37,212 nucleotides of DNA from Komagataeibacter melomenusus (GCF_013155395.1 NZ_JABJWC010000036.1:1-37212), one strand, 5' to 3'; counted from the stretch's first letter, positions 8,327 to 16,793 are shown. The notes: generated by a model from the sequence alone, not told the origin. Program-made: numbers and translations.

Positions 8327-9016
8327 TCAGTTGTTGAAGAAAAACACGATCCGTACCCTGTCGAGCCCTGAAGTGCCGCGCGCGATGTGCAGCAGAACCG
8401 GCACGGTTTCTGCCCAGAAGTAGTCGATCGCGGCATAAGCGGGGATTTGCCATGTCGCCTGTGCGTACGTGTCGGCATTTTCCGCCAGAAAGGAAGCGCG
8501 CTCCTGGCCGGCTGAAAGGGCATGATACCGTTCAAGCAGTTTTTCCATTGTGCCTGTACTGACATGGCGAATGGAACGACCGATTATGCCGGCGCAATAG
8601 GTGTCCGGTGCTTTTGCCCTGTTATTGCCGGTCCATGTCACCCACTCCCCAAGGTTGAGCCAGCCTTCAAGCCGCACGCGGTGTGTCCAGTCATAATCCA
8701 GCAATTCCCGTAGCGTGAGATAGGAGTGGCTATGCCCATCCTCGCCCCATTCGGCCGCGAACTGGCGGTATTGGGGTGTTGCGTCATCAGGTATGCCGCG
8801 TGCGGGGCTGACAGGCACGATGCCTGCCTTGCTGGCATGCGATGCACGGCCATAACCCAGGATGGTGAAAAGAGTGCTGTTTCGCCCATCATAAAGGCGG
8901 GTGTCGCAGCCTATGCAAGGTCCGTCCTCATCATGCCCGCACGTAAACCTGTCATGGGCCTGCCATGTGCCATCTGGCTGACGGATATCAACAAAAAAGA
9001 AAATATTTGTACCCAT
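8327..9016 (-). CDS. Phage-like hypothetical protein
   Basis: A protein of about 229 residues starting MGTNIFFFVDIRQ, followed by a C-x-x-C pair (PCIGC), YDGRNSTLF, PARGIPDDA and a HSHSYLTLREL segment. These resemble an uncharacterised family found in phages and actinobacteria (MGTDIH-type start, YDGRNY, RGLPDD), recognised from memory. No catalytic function is known. The ATG at 9016 fits that family start; a TTG two codons upstream is possible. There is no signal peptide or membrane segment. It stands alone, convergent with the NsrR paralogue, and may be a remnant of a mobile element. Confidence 0.6.
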   Translation of the reverse strand: MGTNIFFFVDIRQPDGTWQAHDRFTCGHDEDGPCIGCDTRLYDGRNSTLFTILGYGRASHASKAGIVPVSPARGIPDDATPQYRQFAAEWGEDGHSHSYLTLRELLDYDWTHRVRLEGWLNLGEWVTWTGNNRAKAPDTYCAGIIGRSIRHVSTGTMEKLLERYHALSAGQERASFLAENADTYAQATWQIPAYAAIDYFWAETVPVLLHIARGTSGLDRVRIVFFFNN

Positions 9017-9464
9017 CTGCAATGTCGCTCTTTGGTATCATTTTTAATTGCCTGCATCATGAAACCGGCCTTGGCATGCCCGTTTTCAAGTAGATTTATT
9101 TGCATTATGCCTTTCCGGCACCATCTGGAAACCCTGCGCCTTATCGCTCCTGATACTCCGGCGCGCGGGCAGCGCAACAACCACGGGCATGACCCATTGA
9201 TGCGGCCAATGGCGCGCGACGGCTTTACGGTAAAACCGGAATGGTTTCATCAGGAGGCGCTTTGAAGTAAAAAATATTTCTCCACTACGCTTCCCTTGCA
9301 GGGCAGGCTGCCGAAAGAGGCATGAGTCTGCTGTTTTTTTAGCGGATTACTGTGACTATTGATACAATTATAATAAATCCGTTACCGACCTCACGATTAA
9401 GTTTTTTCATGCGTGATATTAACGGTATTAGTTTCCGTTACATGATACTGGAGGAATATCCATC
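9017..9464. other. Intergenic region upstream of sldBA
   Basis: No gene is firmly supported. A 52-codon frame at 9109-9264 (plus) lacks a ribosome site and any recognisable family. The last 200 bases are AT-rich and hold the sldBA promoter region, including CCGTTAC at 9379-9385 and again at 9435-9441. Confidence 0.5.
9420..9440. promoter_or_regulatory. Operator-like inverted repeat upstream of sldB
   Basis: TAACGG-N9-CCGTTA is an inverted repeat ending 24 bases before the sldB ATG and just before its GGAGGA ribosome site. Its position fits a repressor operator in the 5' leader. The arms are only 6 bp, so chance is possible. Confidence 0.35.
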
Positions 9465-9851
9465 ATGTCAGCTTTCATAAAACCACAGACCCCCATCGCG
9501 TGGGCGATCCTGGGTCTTGCGGTTGTCATCGTTCTTCTGGGGCTGCCCCTTGCTTATATGGGTGCCGAACTCATGTTTCTTGGCGGTTCCTGGTATTATG
9601 TCATTATTGGCATCGCCGTCACGGCAGCGGGCGTGCTCATGGCCATGGGCCGGGCCGCGGGGGCCATGCTGTATCTGGCCGCTGTTGGCGTGACATGGCT
9701 CTGGGCTTTCTGGGAAGTCGGGTTTGATGGCTGGGGCCTGCTGCCCCGCGTGTTCGGGCCGACCCTCCTCGCCATTGCCGTCGCACTCTGCCTGCCCGCC
9801 CTGCGCCGCATGGAAAATGCCCATTCAACATCCGTGCGGGAGGTCGCATAA
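9465..9851 (+). CDS. sldB: PQQ polyol dehydrogenase small membrane subunit (SldB-like)
   Basis: A 128-residue hydrophobic protein with about four transmembrane helices, equivalent to the N-terminal membrane domain of PQQ glucose dehydrogenase but encoded separately, as in the sldBA glycerol/sorbitol dehydrogenase of Gluconobacter. It should anchor the quinoprotein subunit to the inner membrane and help pass electrons to ubiquinone. GGAGGA 8-13 bases before the ATG gives a strong start. The stop and the next ATG overlap (TAATG), so the two subunits are translationally coupled. Confidence 0.85.
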   Translation: MSAFIKPQTPIAWAILGLAVVIVLLGLPLAYMGAELMFLGGSWYYVIIGIAVTAAGVLMAMGRAAGAMLYLAAVGVTWLWAFWEVGFDGWGLLPRVFGPTLLAIAVALCLPALRRMENAHSTSVREVA

Positions 9852-12055
9852 TGTCCGCCAGAACCCCCATGCTCCGCACCCTGCTGCTCGGTGCCACCAT
9901 TATTGCGGGCACTGCCGTTACGGCAGCCTTCGCGCAGGTGCCCCCAGCCGACCAGCCGCCCGGTAACGGCAACGCAACAGTTGCGCCCGGCACGCCTGCG
10001 CCGCCGGCGGATGCATTCTCGCCGCCATCACCCAATGCCCCGCAGTCTCCCGGCGTGAACGCCGCCAATATTCCCGACGGACCGCCTGCCGAGCCCAGCG
10101 AAGCCACACCCATGGTGGACCAGGTCACGGCCAACCCCGCGCATGATGACTGGCCCGGCTACGCGCGTGATGACAGGGCGACCCGCTACTCGCCGCTTGA
10201 CCAGATCACGCCATCCAATATCGGGCACCTCAAGCGCGCCTTCATCTACCACACCGGCAGCAAGCCGGGGCCGGGCCAGACCAACAAATGGGCAGCCGAG
10301 ACCACGCCCATCAAGGTTGGCGACGGGCTGTACATGTGTTCCGCGCTGAACGACATGATGCGCATCGACCCCGCTACCGGCAAGGAAATCTGGCATTTCC
10401 ACGCCAACGAGAAATATGAGAGCATTCCCTACACGGCGGCGTGTAAGGCGGTGGTGTATTACACCTCCTCTACCGTGCCCGAAGGCGAGCACTGCCATCA
10501 CCGTATTCTCGAGGCCACGCTCGATGAACGCCTGATCGAGGTGGACAGCGAGGACGGCAAGGTGTGCGAGGGCTTTGGCTGGCACGGCATGGTCAACCTG
10601 ATGAAGGGCATGGGTGAATCGGTGCCCGGCTTCGTGGCCGAGACCGCGCCGCCGCCCATCGTCAATGGCGCGATCATCACCAACCAGGAAATTCTCGATG
10701 GCCAGCGCCGCTGGGCACCCTCGGGCGTGATCCGTGGGTATGATGCCGAGACCGGGCGCTTCCTGTGGGCGTGGGATGTCAACCGCCCGCATGAACACGG
10801 CGAGCCAAAGGAAGGCGAGCATTACAGCCGTGGCACGCCGAACTCCTGGGCCGCCATGATCGGCGATAACGCGCTGGGGCTGGTTTACGTGCCGACCGGC
10901 AACTCGGCGGCTGATTACTACAGCGCCATGCGCAGCCCGGAAGAAAACAAGGTCTCCTCCGCCGTCGTGGCGATTGACGTGAAGACCGGCGAGCCGCGCT
11001 GGGTGTTCCAGACCGTGCACAAGGATGTGTGGGACTACGATATCGGCTCCCAGCCCACGCTGATGGACTTCACCAAGCCCGATGGCTCGACGGTTCCGGC
11101 CCTGATCATGCCCACCAAGCGTGGCCAGACCTTCGTGCTCGACCGCCGCACGGGCGACCCGGTGCTGCCGGTTGAAGAACGGCCCGCGCCCTCGCCGGGC
11201 ATGGTGCCGGGTGATCCGCGCTCGCCCACGCAGCCCTGGTCGGTCGGCATGCCGCGTCTTGGCTTTGCGCCGCTCAAGGAATCGGACATGTGGGGCATGT
11301 CGCCGATCGACCAGCTTTACTGCCGCCTGAAGTATCGCCGCGCGCATTACGTGGGTGAGTTCACCCCGCCCAGCATCGACAAGCCCTGGCTGGAATATCC
11401 CGGCTATAACGGTGGCTCGGACTGGGGCAGCGTGGCCTATGACGAGAAGACCGGCATCCTGATCGCCAACTGGAACAATACCCCGATGTATGACCAGCTG
11501 GTCAGCCGCAAGAAGGCCGACAAGCTTGGCCTGATGCCGGTCGATGACCCCAACTTCAAGCCCGGCGGTGGCGGTGCCGAAGGCGCTGGCGCCATGGCGG
11601 AAACGCCTTACGGCATCGTGGTCTCGCCGTTCTGGGATGAATATACGGGCATGATGTGCAACCGCCCGCCCTATGGCATGATCACCGCCATCGACATGCA
11701 CACCCAGAAAGTGCTGTGGCAGCACCCGCTGGGCAGCGCGCGCGCCAACGGCCCGTTCGGCCTGCCCACGCACCTGCCGCTGACCATCGGCACGCCCAAC
11801 AATGGCGGCCCGGTCATTACCGCAGGCGGGCTGATCTTTGTTGCCGCAACGACCGACAACATGATCCATGCCTTCGATATCCATACCGGCAAGGAAGTCT
11901 GGAACGACGTGCTGCCCGGTGGCGGCCAGGCCACTCCCATGACGTATGAATACAAGGGCAAGCAGTATGTCGCCATCATGGCCGGTGGCCACCACTTCAT
12001 GATGACGCCGGTGACGGATGACCTTGTGGTCTATGCACTGGATAACGTGAACTGA
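9851..12055 (+). CDS. sldA: PQQ-dependent membrane-bound polyol dehydrogenase large subunit (SldA-like)
   Basis: A 734-residue periplasmic quinoprotein with a signal peptide ending near AFAQ (about residue 28) and a Pro-rich linker. The eight-bladed propeller of the glucose/quinate/polyol dehydrogenase family follows: WPGYARDDRATRYSPL near 100, repeated W-docking blades, and the final GGHHFMMTPVTDDLVVYAL. It oxidises a polyol or sugar alcohol in the periplasm and passes electrons to ubiquinone through the small subunit. Substrate (glycerol, sorbitol, arabitol, inositol or other) cannot be read from the sequence. Length matches SldA (about 740) and the sldB-sldA order is the usual one. A strong terminator follows 30 bases downstream. 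Confidence 0.9.
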   Translation: MSARTPMLRTLLLGATIIAGTAVTAAFAQVPPADQPPGNGNATVAPGTPAPPADAFSPPSPNAPQSPGVNAANIPDGPPAEPSEATPMVDQVTANPAHDDWPGYARDDRATRYSPLDQITPSNIGHLKRAFIYHTGSKPGPGQTNKWAAETTPIKVGDGLYMCSALNDMMRIDPATGKEIWHFHANEKYESIPYTAACKAVVYYTSSTVPEGEHCHHRILEATLDERLIEVDSEDGKVCEGFGWHGMVNLMKGMGESVPGFVAETAPPPIVNGAIITNQEILDGQRRWAPSGVIRGYDAETGRFLWAWDVNRPHEHGEPKEGEHYSRGTPNSWAAMIGDNALGLVYVPTGNSAADYYSAMRSPEENKVSSAVVAIDVKTGEPRWVFQTVHKDVWDYDIGSQPTLMDFTKPDGSTVPALIMPTKRGQTFVLDRRTGDPVLPVEERPAPSPGMVPGDPRSPTQPWSVGMPRLGFAPLKESDMWGMSPIDQLYCRLKYRRAHYVGEFTPPSIDKPWLEYPGYNGGSDWGSVAYDEKTGILIANWNNTPMYDQLVSRKKADKLGLMPVDDPNFKPGGGGAEGAGAMAETPYGIVVSPFWDEYTGMMCNRPPYGMITAIDMHTQKVLWQHPLGSARANGPFGLPTHLPLTIGTPNNGGPVITAGGLIFVAATTDNMIHAFDIHTGKEVWNDVLPGGGQATPMTYEYKGKQYVAIMAGGHHFMMTPVTDDLVVYALDNVN

Positions 12056-12084
12056 CCGGATCGGGCATGACCTGACCGACCCGA

Positions 12085-12117
12085 CCGGGGCCGTGCAATG
12101 CGGCCCCGGTTTTTTTG
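12085..12117 (+). terminator. Rho-independent terminator after sldA
   Basis: CCGGGGCCG and CGGCCCCGG arms around a 7-base loop are followed by a run of T. It ends the sldBA transcript. Confidence 0.9.
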
Positions 12118-12202
12118 TGTTTTGCACGCCAGCTTCGCGTTGCCCGTTGTCTGGCATGAAAGCAGGTCCTATCCCTGATGGCTGAACATGAGGGGACAGA
12201 GC

Positions 12203-12796
12203 GTGAAAAACATCCTTCTTCTGAACGGCGGGAAGAAATTTGCCCATTCGCATGGTCGGCTGAACGATACCTTGCAGGCCGTCGCGGCACAGACGCTGGC
12301 GGCGGCAGGCCTTGCCCTGCGGCAGACAAAGATTGATTCAGGCTATGATATTGAAGAAGAGGTGCAGAACTTCCTGTGGGCCGACCTCGTCATTTACCAG
12401 ATGCCGGGCTGGTGGATGGGCGCGCCGTGGATCGTCAAGAAATACATGGACGAGGTCTTTACCGCAGGCCATGGCGTTCTGTACGCCAATGATGGCCGCA
12501 GCCGTGCCCACCCCGAGCGTCAATATGGCTCCGGTGGCCTGCTGCGGGGCAGGCACTATATGCTCTCACTGACATGGAACGCCCCGGAAGACGCCTTTGT
12601 CGACCCCGCCCAGTTTTTTGAGGGCAGGGGGATTGATGGCGTCTATTTCCCTTTCCACAAGGCCAACCAGTTTCTTGCGCTCTCGCCCCTGCCAACCTTC
12701 CTTGCCACTGACGTGATCAAGAACCCGTCGATCGAGGCCGATATCGGGCGGTATCGCAGGCATCTTGCCGCTGTGCTGGGGTTTGCCCTGGCATAA
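12203..12796 (+). CDS. mdaB: NAD(P)H quinone reductase MdaB (flavodoxin-like fold)
   Basis: This protein closely follows E. coli MdaB along its length: NILLLNGGKKFAHS at the start, QNFLWADLVIYQMPGWWMG, YGSGGLL and LSLTWNAP. MdaB is an FAD-containing NADPH quinone reductase that reduces quinones by two electrons and protects against quinone and oxidative stress. The GTG at 12203 is preferred because it places the start at the MdaB N-terminus with GAGGGGA about 6 bases upstream; the ATG at 12188 would add five residues. It may protect a quinone pool heavily loaded by periplasmic dehydrogenases such as its neighbour, which is an inference. Confidence 0.9.
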   Translation: MKNILLLNGGKKFAHSHGRLNDTLQAVAAQTLAAAGLALRQTKIDSGYDIEEEVQNFLWADLVIYQMPGWWMGAPWIVKKYMDEVFTAGHGVLYANDGRSRAHPERQYGSGGLLRGRHYMLSLTWNAPEDAFVDPAQFFEGRGIDGVYFPFHKANQFLALSPLPTFLATDVIKNPSIEADIGRYRRHLAAVLGFALA

Positions 12797-12802
12797 GATC
12801 AC

Positions 12803-13393
12803 ATGAAAACAGACATGACCCTACCCGACCCGGCCCGCCCGCGCTGCAGATGGGCGCAGGCCGATGCCATGATGATGGCCTATCATGACGAGGAATGGGG
12901 CGTGCCCGTGCATGACAGCCGCCAGTTATGGGAAATGCTGGTGCTTGAAGGCTTTCAGGCCGGGCTGTCATGGCGCACCATCCTGCGGCGGCGTGAAGGG
13001 TTTCGCCGTGCCTTCATGGGGTTTGATCCCGATCGCGTCGCGCGCTTTACCGAGGCTGATGTCAGCCGCCTGATGGCCGATCCCGGCATTATCCGCGCCC
13101 GTGCCAAGATCGTGGCAGCGATTGGCAATGCGCGGGCCTATGTCGCCATGCGCGCGGCGGGCGAGGACTTTGCCACCTTCGCGTGGGGCATGTTGCCCGG
13201 CGGCAGGGCCGTGCATGAGCCAGCCCCCACGGTCCGGACCGATTCACCCCTGTCGCAGGCCATGGCAGCCGCACTCCGGGCGCGGCACTTCCGCTTTGTC
13301 GGTCCTGTCACGGCCTATGCCTGGATGCAGGCTGCCGGCATGATTCATGACCATGAGGCAGGCTGCTTCCGCCATGCCGCCGCCGGAACGTGA
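12803..13393 (+). CDS. tag: 3-methyladenine DNA glycosylase I
   Basis: A 196-residue Tag protein that removes 3-methyladenine from DNA. The zinc site is complete: C15 and H28 have the same 13-residue spacing as C4/H17 of E. coli Tag, and the C-terminal HEAGC supplies the His/Cys pair with 4-residue spacing. RCRWA, HDEEWGVP and FEGFQAGLSW-type segments are typical of the family. It starts 6 bases after mdaB, so the two are probably co-transcribed. Confidence 0.93.
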   Translation: MKTDMTLPDPARPRCRWAQADAMMMAYHDEEWGVPVHDSRQLWEMLVLEGFQAGLSWRTILRRREGFRRAFMGFDPDRVARFTEADVSRLMADPGIIRARAKIVAAIGNARAYVAMRAAGEDFATFAWGMLPGGRAVHEPAPTVRTDSPLSQAMAAALRARHFRFVGPVTAYAWMQAAGMIHDHEAGCFRHAAAGT

Positions 13394-13505
13394 GGGATTC
13401 AGGCCGACACATGCCGCGTATCACGAAGCAAGAAAATTTACAGTAATGTAAGCATTATTTTCTGCCATGGCGGAAAAGGGCGGCCCTGCGGGGCGCAAGG
13501 CTGCA

Positions 13506-13535
13506 GATTGATGTTGCATAACAGCAACATCAATC
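13506..13535. promoter_or_regulatory. Perfect 12+12 bp palindrome upstream of amine oxidase operon
   Basis: GATTGATGTTGC and its exact complement GCAACATCAATC are separated by ATAACA, and the right arm ends 97 bases before the amine oxidase ATG. The length and perfection suggest an operator for a dimeric regulator. The arms begin TTGAT and end ATCAA, but the spacing is far too long for an FNR box. No terminator T run follows. Confidence 0.65.
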
Positions 13536-13632
13536 GTTGTTAAAAGAAAATATTCCGGAACGGATATGGTTGCCCCCCGCTTTGTTGGTTAAGAGTAGGA
13601 AACTGTTTTCGTTGATTGCTTGGGATTTCTTG

Positions 13633-15237
13633 ATGACAAACGCTCATCCGCGTAAAGCCCCCACGCGTAGGCAACTCCTTACCCGTATCGGTACTCTGGC
13701 TGGTAGTGCTGCGCTGTATCAGGCCATGACATCCATGGGGCATGCACAGGGCACGGATTTCACCGCGCCACCCGTCCTGTCCGGTGCAAAGCGCGGCACC
13801 CGCGTGCTGGTGCTTGGCGCAGGGCTTGCGGGCATGCTCTCCGCCTACGAACTGCGCAAGGCAGGCTATCAGGTCCAGATCCTGGAGTTCCAGGGCCGCG
13901 CCGGTGGCCGTAACATCAGCCTGCGTGGCGGTGATACCGTAACCGAACTCGGCGGCGCCACCCAGAAGGTTGGTTTTGCGCCCGGCAACTATATCAATCC
14001 CGGCCCGTGGCGCATTCCCTACCACCATCAGGGCCTGCTGCATTACTGCCGCGAATTTGGCGTGGAACTCGAGCCGTTTGTCGAACTCAACCACAATGCG
14101 TGGCTGCACTCGAGCAAGGCATTTGGCGGCAAGGCCGTGCGCTACCGCGAATATGCCTCCGATTTCAACGGCTTTACCGCCGAACTGCTCGGCAAGGCCA
14201 TCGACCAGCACAAGCTTGACGATGTGGTCTCGGCCGATGAACGCGCGCACCTGCTTACGGCCATGCGCCAGTGGGGCAGCCTTGATTCCAAGCTGAACTA
14301 CCGCAAGGGCGTGATCAGCTCCGAATGCCGTGGCTATGAAAAGGCGCTTGGTGGCGGCCTGAATGGCGAGCCGGTCCCCTCTGACCCGTTCGACCGCAAG
14401 GACGTGCTGAATTCGGGCCTGTGGACGTGGATGGCCTTCCACGAACGCCTCGACATGCAGACCACCATGTTCCAGCCCGTGGGCGGCATGGACATGATCG
14501 GCAAGGGCTTCAACCGCCAGGTGCACGATCTCATCACGCTCAACTGCAAGGTCACGTCCATCCATCAGGACGACAAGGGCGTGAGCGTTACCTATAACGA
14601 CATGAACCATGGCGGCGCGGTGCGCGAGGCCAAGGCCGATTACTGCGTGTGCACCATTCCGCTGCCCGTGCTCTCGCAGCTTGACGTGCAGGTCAGCGCG
14701 CCGCTCAAGGCCGCGATCATGGCGGTTCCCTATGCCTCGTCCGTCAAGCTCGGGCTGGAGTTCAAGCGCCGCTTCTGGGAGGAAGAGGACCAGATCTACG
14801 GCGGCATCAGCTTTACCGACCAGCCGATCAGCCAGATCTCCTATCCCAGCCACGGCTGCTTCTCACGCGGGCCGGCGGTGCTGCTTGGCGGCTACATGTT
14901 CGGCCCCGCCGCCTATGATTTTGCGGGCATGACGCCGCAGGAGCGCATCGAGCACGCGCTCGCGCAGGGCGAGGCGTTCCACCCCAAGCATTACCGCAAG
15001 GAATTCTCCAACGGCGTGAGCTTCGCCTGGAGCCGCGTGCCCTGGACCATGGGTTGCTGCTCGATGTGGAGCGAGCAGGCCCGCAAGACCCACTACAAGG
15101 CCCTTTGCGCCATGGATAACCGCGTGGTGCTGGCCGGTGAGCATGCATCCTACGTGGGCTGCTGGCAGGAAGGCGCCATTCTTTCCGCCCTCGATGCCGT
15201 AACCCAGTTGCACAAGCGCGCGCAGGGAGCCAGCTGA
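13633..15237 (+). CDS. Exported FAD-dependent amine/amino acid oxidase
   Basis: A protein of about 534 residues with a twin-arginine-like leader (TRRQLLTRIGTLAG, then a hydrophobic stretch ending GHAQG), so it is probably exported folded with FAD. The dinucleotide fold VLVLGAGLAGMLSAYELRKAG is followed by the GRAGGR motif, and the C-terminal LAGEHASYVGCWQEGAILS is the second FAD contact of monoamine/L-amino acid oxidases. The ATG at 13633 is chosen because the leader begins there; a longer frame from a TTG at 13537 would mask it. The stop overlaps the next ATG (TGATG), coupling it to a cytochrome c. That suggests electrons go to cytochrome c rather than O2, making it a dehydrogenase in practice. 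Substrate unknown. Confidence 0.88.
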   Translation: MTNAHPRKAPTRRQLLTRIGTLAGSAALYQAMTSMGHAQGTDFTAPPVLSGAKRGTRVLVLGAGLAGMLSAYELRKAGYQVQILEFQGRAGGRNISLRGGDTVTELGGATQKVGFAPGNYINPGPWRIPYHHQGLLHYCREFGVELEPFVELNHNAWLHSSKAFGGKAVRYREYASDFNGFTAELLGKAIDQHKLDDVVSADERAHLLTAMRQWGSLDSKLNYRKGVISSECRGYEKALGGGLNGEPVPSDPFDRKDVLNSGLWTWMAFHERLDMQTTMFQPVGGMDMIGKGFNRQVHDLITLNCKVTSIHQDDKGVSVTYNDMNHGGAVREAKADYCVCTIPLPVLSQLDVQVSAPLKAAIMAVPYASSVKLGLEFKRRFWEEEDQIYGGISFTDQPISQISYPSHGCFSRGPAVLLGGYMFGPAAYDFAGMTPQERIEHALAQGEAFHPKHYRKEFSNGVSFAWSRVPWTMGCCSMWSEQARKTHYKALCAMDNRVVLAGEHASYVGCWQEGAILSALDAVTQLHKRAQGAS

Positions 15238-15659
15238 TGCGTAAGATCCTTCTCCTGTCTGCCCTCGCGGCCCTGCCGCTGCTTGCCGCCCCCTCCGGCC
15301 CCGCGCGCGCCGATAGCGCCGCCTCCGTGGTGGGCAACGTACAGCCCATGAATACCGGTGAGGACGTGTACCGCCATGTCTGCCAGGGGTGCCACATGCC
15401 TGATGGCAAGGGCGCGGTGGGCGCTGGTGCGCAGTTCCCGGCCTTTGCAGGCAACACCAAGCTGCAGAGCAGCGCCTACCCGGTCTATGTGATCCTGAAT
15501 GGGTATGGCGGCATGCCGTGGTTTTCAGGCGTGCTGAAAGATGACCAGATCGCCAATGTGGTGAATTATATCCGCACCCATTTTGGCAATCACTATACCG
15601 ATGCCGTAAGTGCATCTGACGTTGCGGCCCAGCGGCCGCCTGTAACACCCCAGGAGTAG
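15237..15659 (+). CDS. Periplasmic c-type cytochrome of the amine oxidase operon
   Basis: A 140-residue protein with a signal peptide (about 1-25, ending PARAD), one haem site CQGCH and a probable axial methionine in GGMPWF. It has the class I cytochrome c fold seen in alcohol dehydrogenase subunits and small electron carriers. Its ATG overlaps the oxidase stop by one base, and the RidA gene starts 8 bases after its own stop. This arrangement implies it accepts electrons from the flavoenzyme. Confidence 0.9.
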   Translation: MRKILLLSALAALPLLAAPSGPARADSAASVVGNVQPMNTGEDVYRHVCQGCHMPDGKGAVGAGAQFPAFAGNTKLQSSAYPVYVILNGYGGMPWFSGVLKDDQIANVVNYIRTHFGNHYTDAVSASDVAAQRPPVTPQE

Positions 15660-15666
15660 CAAGAGA

Positions 15667-16179
15667 ATGTTCGACCTTAAGAAAACCGTTGCCGCCATGG
15701 CTGTTCTTGGTGGCATGGCAGCTGCCATGCCGGCTTATGCCGATGATGGCATCGTGCGGCATGGGGAAGGGAAATTCCCCATTTCCTCCGCCATCGAGGT
15801 GCCTGCGGGCGCGACCACCATCTACCTCAGCGGCATGGGCGCGCCGGTGCAGGACAAGAAGGCCGACCCCAAGAGCCTCGCTGCGTATGGTGATACGCAG
15901 GCACAGACCTATGCGGCCCTGCAGCGCATTCAGGGCGAGCTGAAAAAGCTGGGTCTGGGCATGGGTGACGTGGTGCAGATGCATGTTTACATGGTCGAAG
16001 ACCCCAAGCTGGGCAAACTCGACTTTGAAGGCATGATGAAAGCCTATACCCAGTTCTATGGCCCGTCGGCCAAGCAGCCCAACCTGCCGGTACGCTCGGC
16101 CTTTGGCGTGGCGCATCTGGCCAATCCGGGATGGCTGGTTGAAATTGAAACCACGGCCGTGCGCGCACCGGGAAAATAA
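15667..16179 (+). CDS. Exported RidA-family imine/enamine deaminase
   Basis: A 170-residue RidA (YjgF/YER057c) protein. RidA hydrolyses imines or enamines to ketones and ammonia; the conserved arginine is present in NLPVRSAFGV and the C-terminal LVEIE is kept. Unlike cytoplasmic RidA it has a clear signal peptide (about 1-26, AMPAYADD), so it should work in the periplasm. Directly after an amine oxidase and its cytochrome, its likely job is to hydrolyse the imine product. It is last in the operon and followed by a strong terminator. Confidence 0.9.
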   Translation: MFDLKKTVAAMAVLGGMAAAMPAYADDGIVRHGEGKFPISSAIEVPAGATTIYLSGMGAPVQDKKADPKSLAAYGDTQAQTYAALQRIQGELKKLGLGMGDVVQMHVYMVEDPKLGKLDFEGMMKAYTQFYGPSAKQPNLPVRSAFGVAHLANPGWLVEIETTAVRAPGK

Positions 16180-16210
16180 GCGATTACTGAAAAACCAGTA
16201 AAAGTTTTTG

Positions 16211-16245
16211 AATGCCGCCTTTTAAGAAGGCGGCATTTTTTTTGA
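16211..16245 (+). terminator. Rho-independent terminator of the amine oxidase operon
   Basis: AATGCCGCCTT and AAGGCGGCATT arms around TTAAG, then a run of eight T. The GCCGCCTTTT core recurs in other intergenic hairpins of this window. Confidence 0.9.
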
Positions 16246-16264
16246 ATATCGGGGTAAGCGTTAT

Positions 16265-16681
16265 ATGGCAATGATAATGAAGATGGAGAATAAAGAGCCG
16301 GTAAAAGTAGAGAATTTCTCCAGAATAGAAAAATATCTCAGGTCATTAAAAAGCTATGGGCCATGTTCTTATGCCATTTTAGAGAATGGTGATGGCTCTT
16401 ACATACAGGTTGCCGGTGGAAGGGTCACATGCGTTCTTGAACTTCGGGAAAAACAGGAAGGCAGGCATCTTCGGGCTTACCTGCCTATTCCGCATGTTTG
16501 TTATACTGGCGAGCAGACAGTGATGTGCGGCGCTGGGAACATTACAATGCAGCCCGATGAAATCTTATTTATCGATGATGTTGTATCAGCTTTTAGAGCG
16601 TTTTTTGAACAGACATCATTTCCGTCAAATATTAAGTGGAGAGATATGTCGCATGTGCTTGATGCGCCGTCTCCGCCATAA
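16265..16681 (+). CDS. AT-rich orphan, possible Imm1-like immunity protein
   Basis: A 138-residue soluble protein, without signal peptide or membrane segment, in DNA clearly poorer in GC than its neighbours (ATA, AAA and TTT codons are common), suggesting recent acquisition. SYIQVAGGRVTCVLEL and the C-terminal DEILFIDDVVSAFRAFFEQT followed by IKWRDM resemble Imm1-type immunity proteins of contact-dependent toxin systems. This is a weak recognition from memory. No toxin gene is next to it. Several ATGs compete at the start (16265, 16271, 16277), and the ribosome site is not clear. Confidence 0.55.
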   Translation: MAMIMKMENKEPVKVENFSRIEKYLRSLKSYGPCSYAILENGDGSYIQVAGGRVTCVLELREKQEGRHLRAYLPIPHVCYTGEQTVMCGAGNITMQPDEILFIDDVVSAFRAFFEQTSFPSNIKWRDMSHVLDAPSPP

Positions 16682-16708
16682 CGCTCTGAAATTATGAAAT
16701 TTTTTGGT

Positions 16709-16730
16709 GAAGCTTTTTTCAAAAAGCTTC
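16709..16730. repeat. Intergenic hairpin repeat (GAAGCTTTTT family)
   Basis: GAAGCTTTTT and AAAAAGCTTC arms touch through two bases, followed by a second imperfect stem containing GCCTTT and AGGCGGC up to about 16767. The same kind of block is common between genes in Komagataeibacter as recalled. It can also terminate transcription of the orphan gene upstream. Confidence 0.5.
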
Positions 16731-16793
16731 AGAAGACATCGCCTTTCTGAAAACAGGCGGCTTTTTGTAGCGATACAGTATTCAGGGCATGCG

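Noticed and set aside
8726-9265. Plus-strand frame opposite the phage-like gene, and a 52-codon frame at 9109-9264
   Set aside because: The first overlaps a better-supported minus-strand gene; the second lacks a ribosome site and any known family.
9355-9380. TTGAT-ACAATTA upstream of sldB as an FNR box
   Set aside because: The right half-site does not match ATCAA and the spacing is wrong.
10028-12253. 741-codon open frame antisense to sldA
   Set aside because: It mirrors the GC-rich codon pattern of sldA, has no ribosome site and no recognisable domain.
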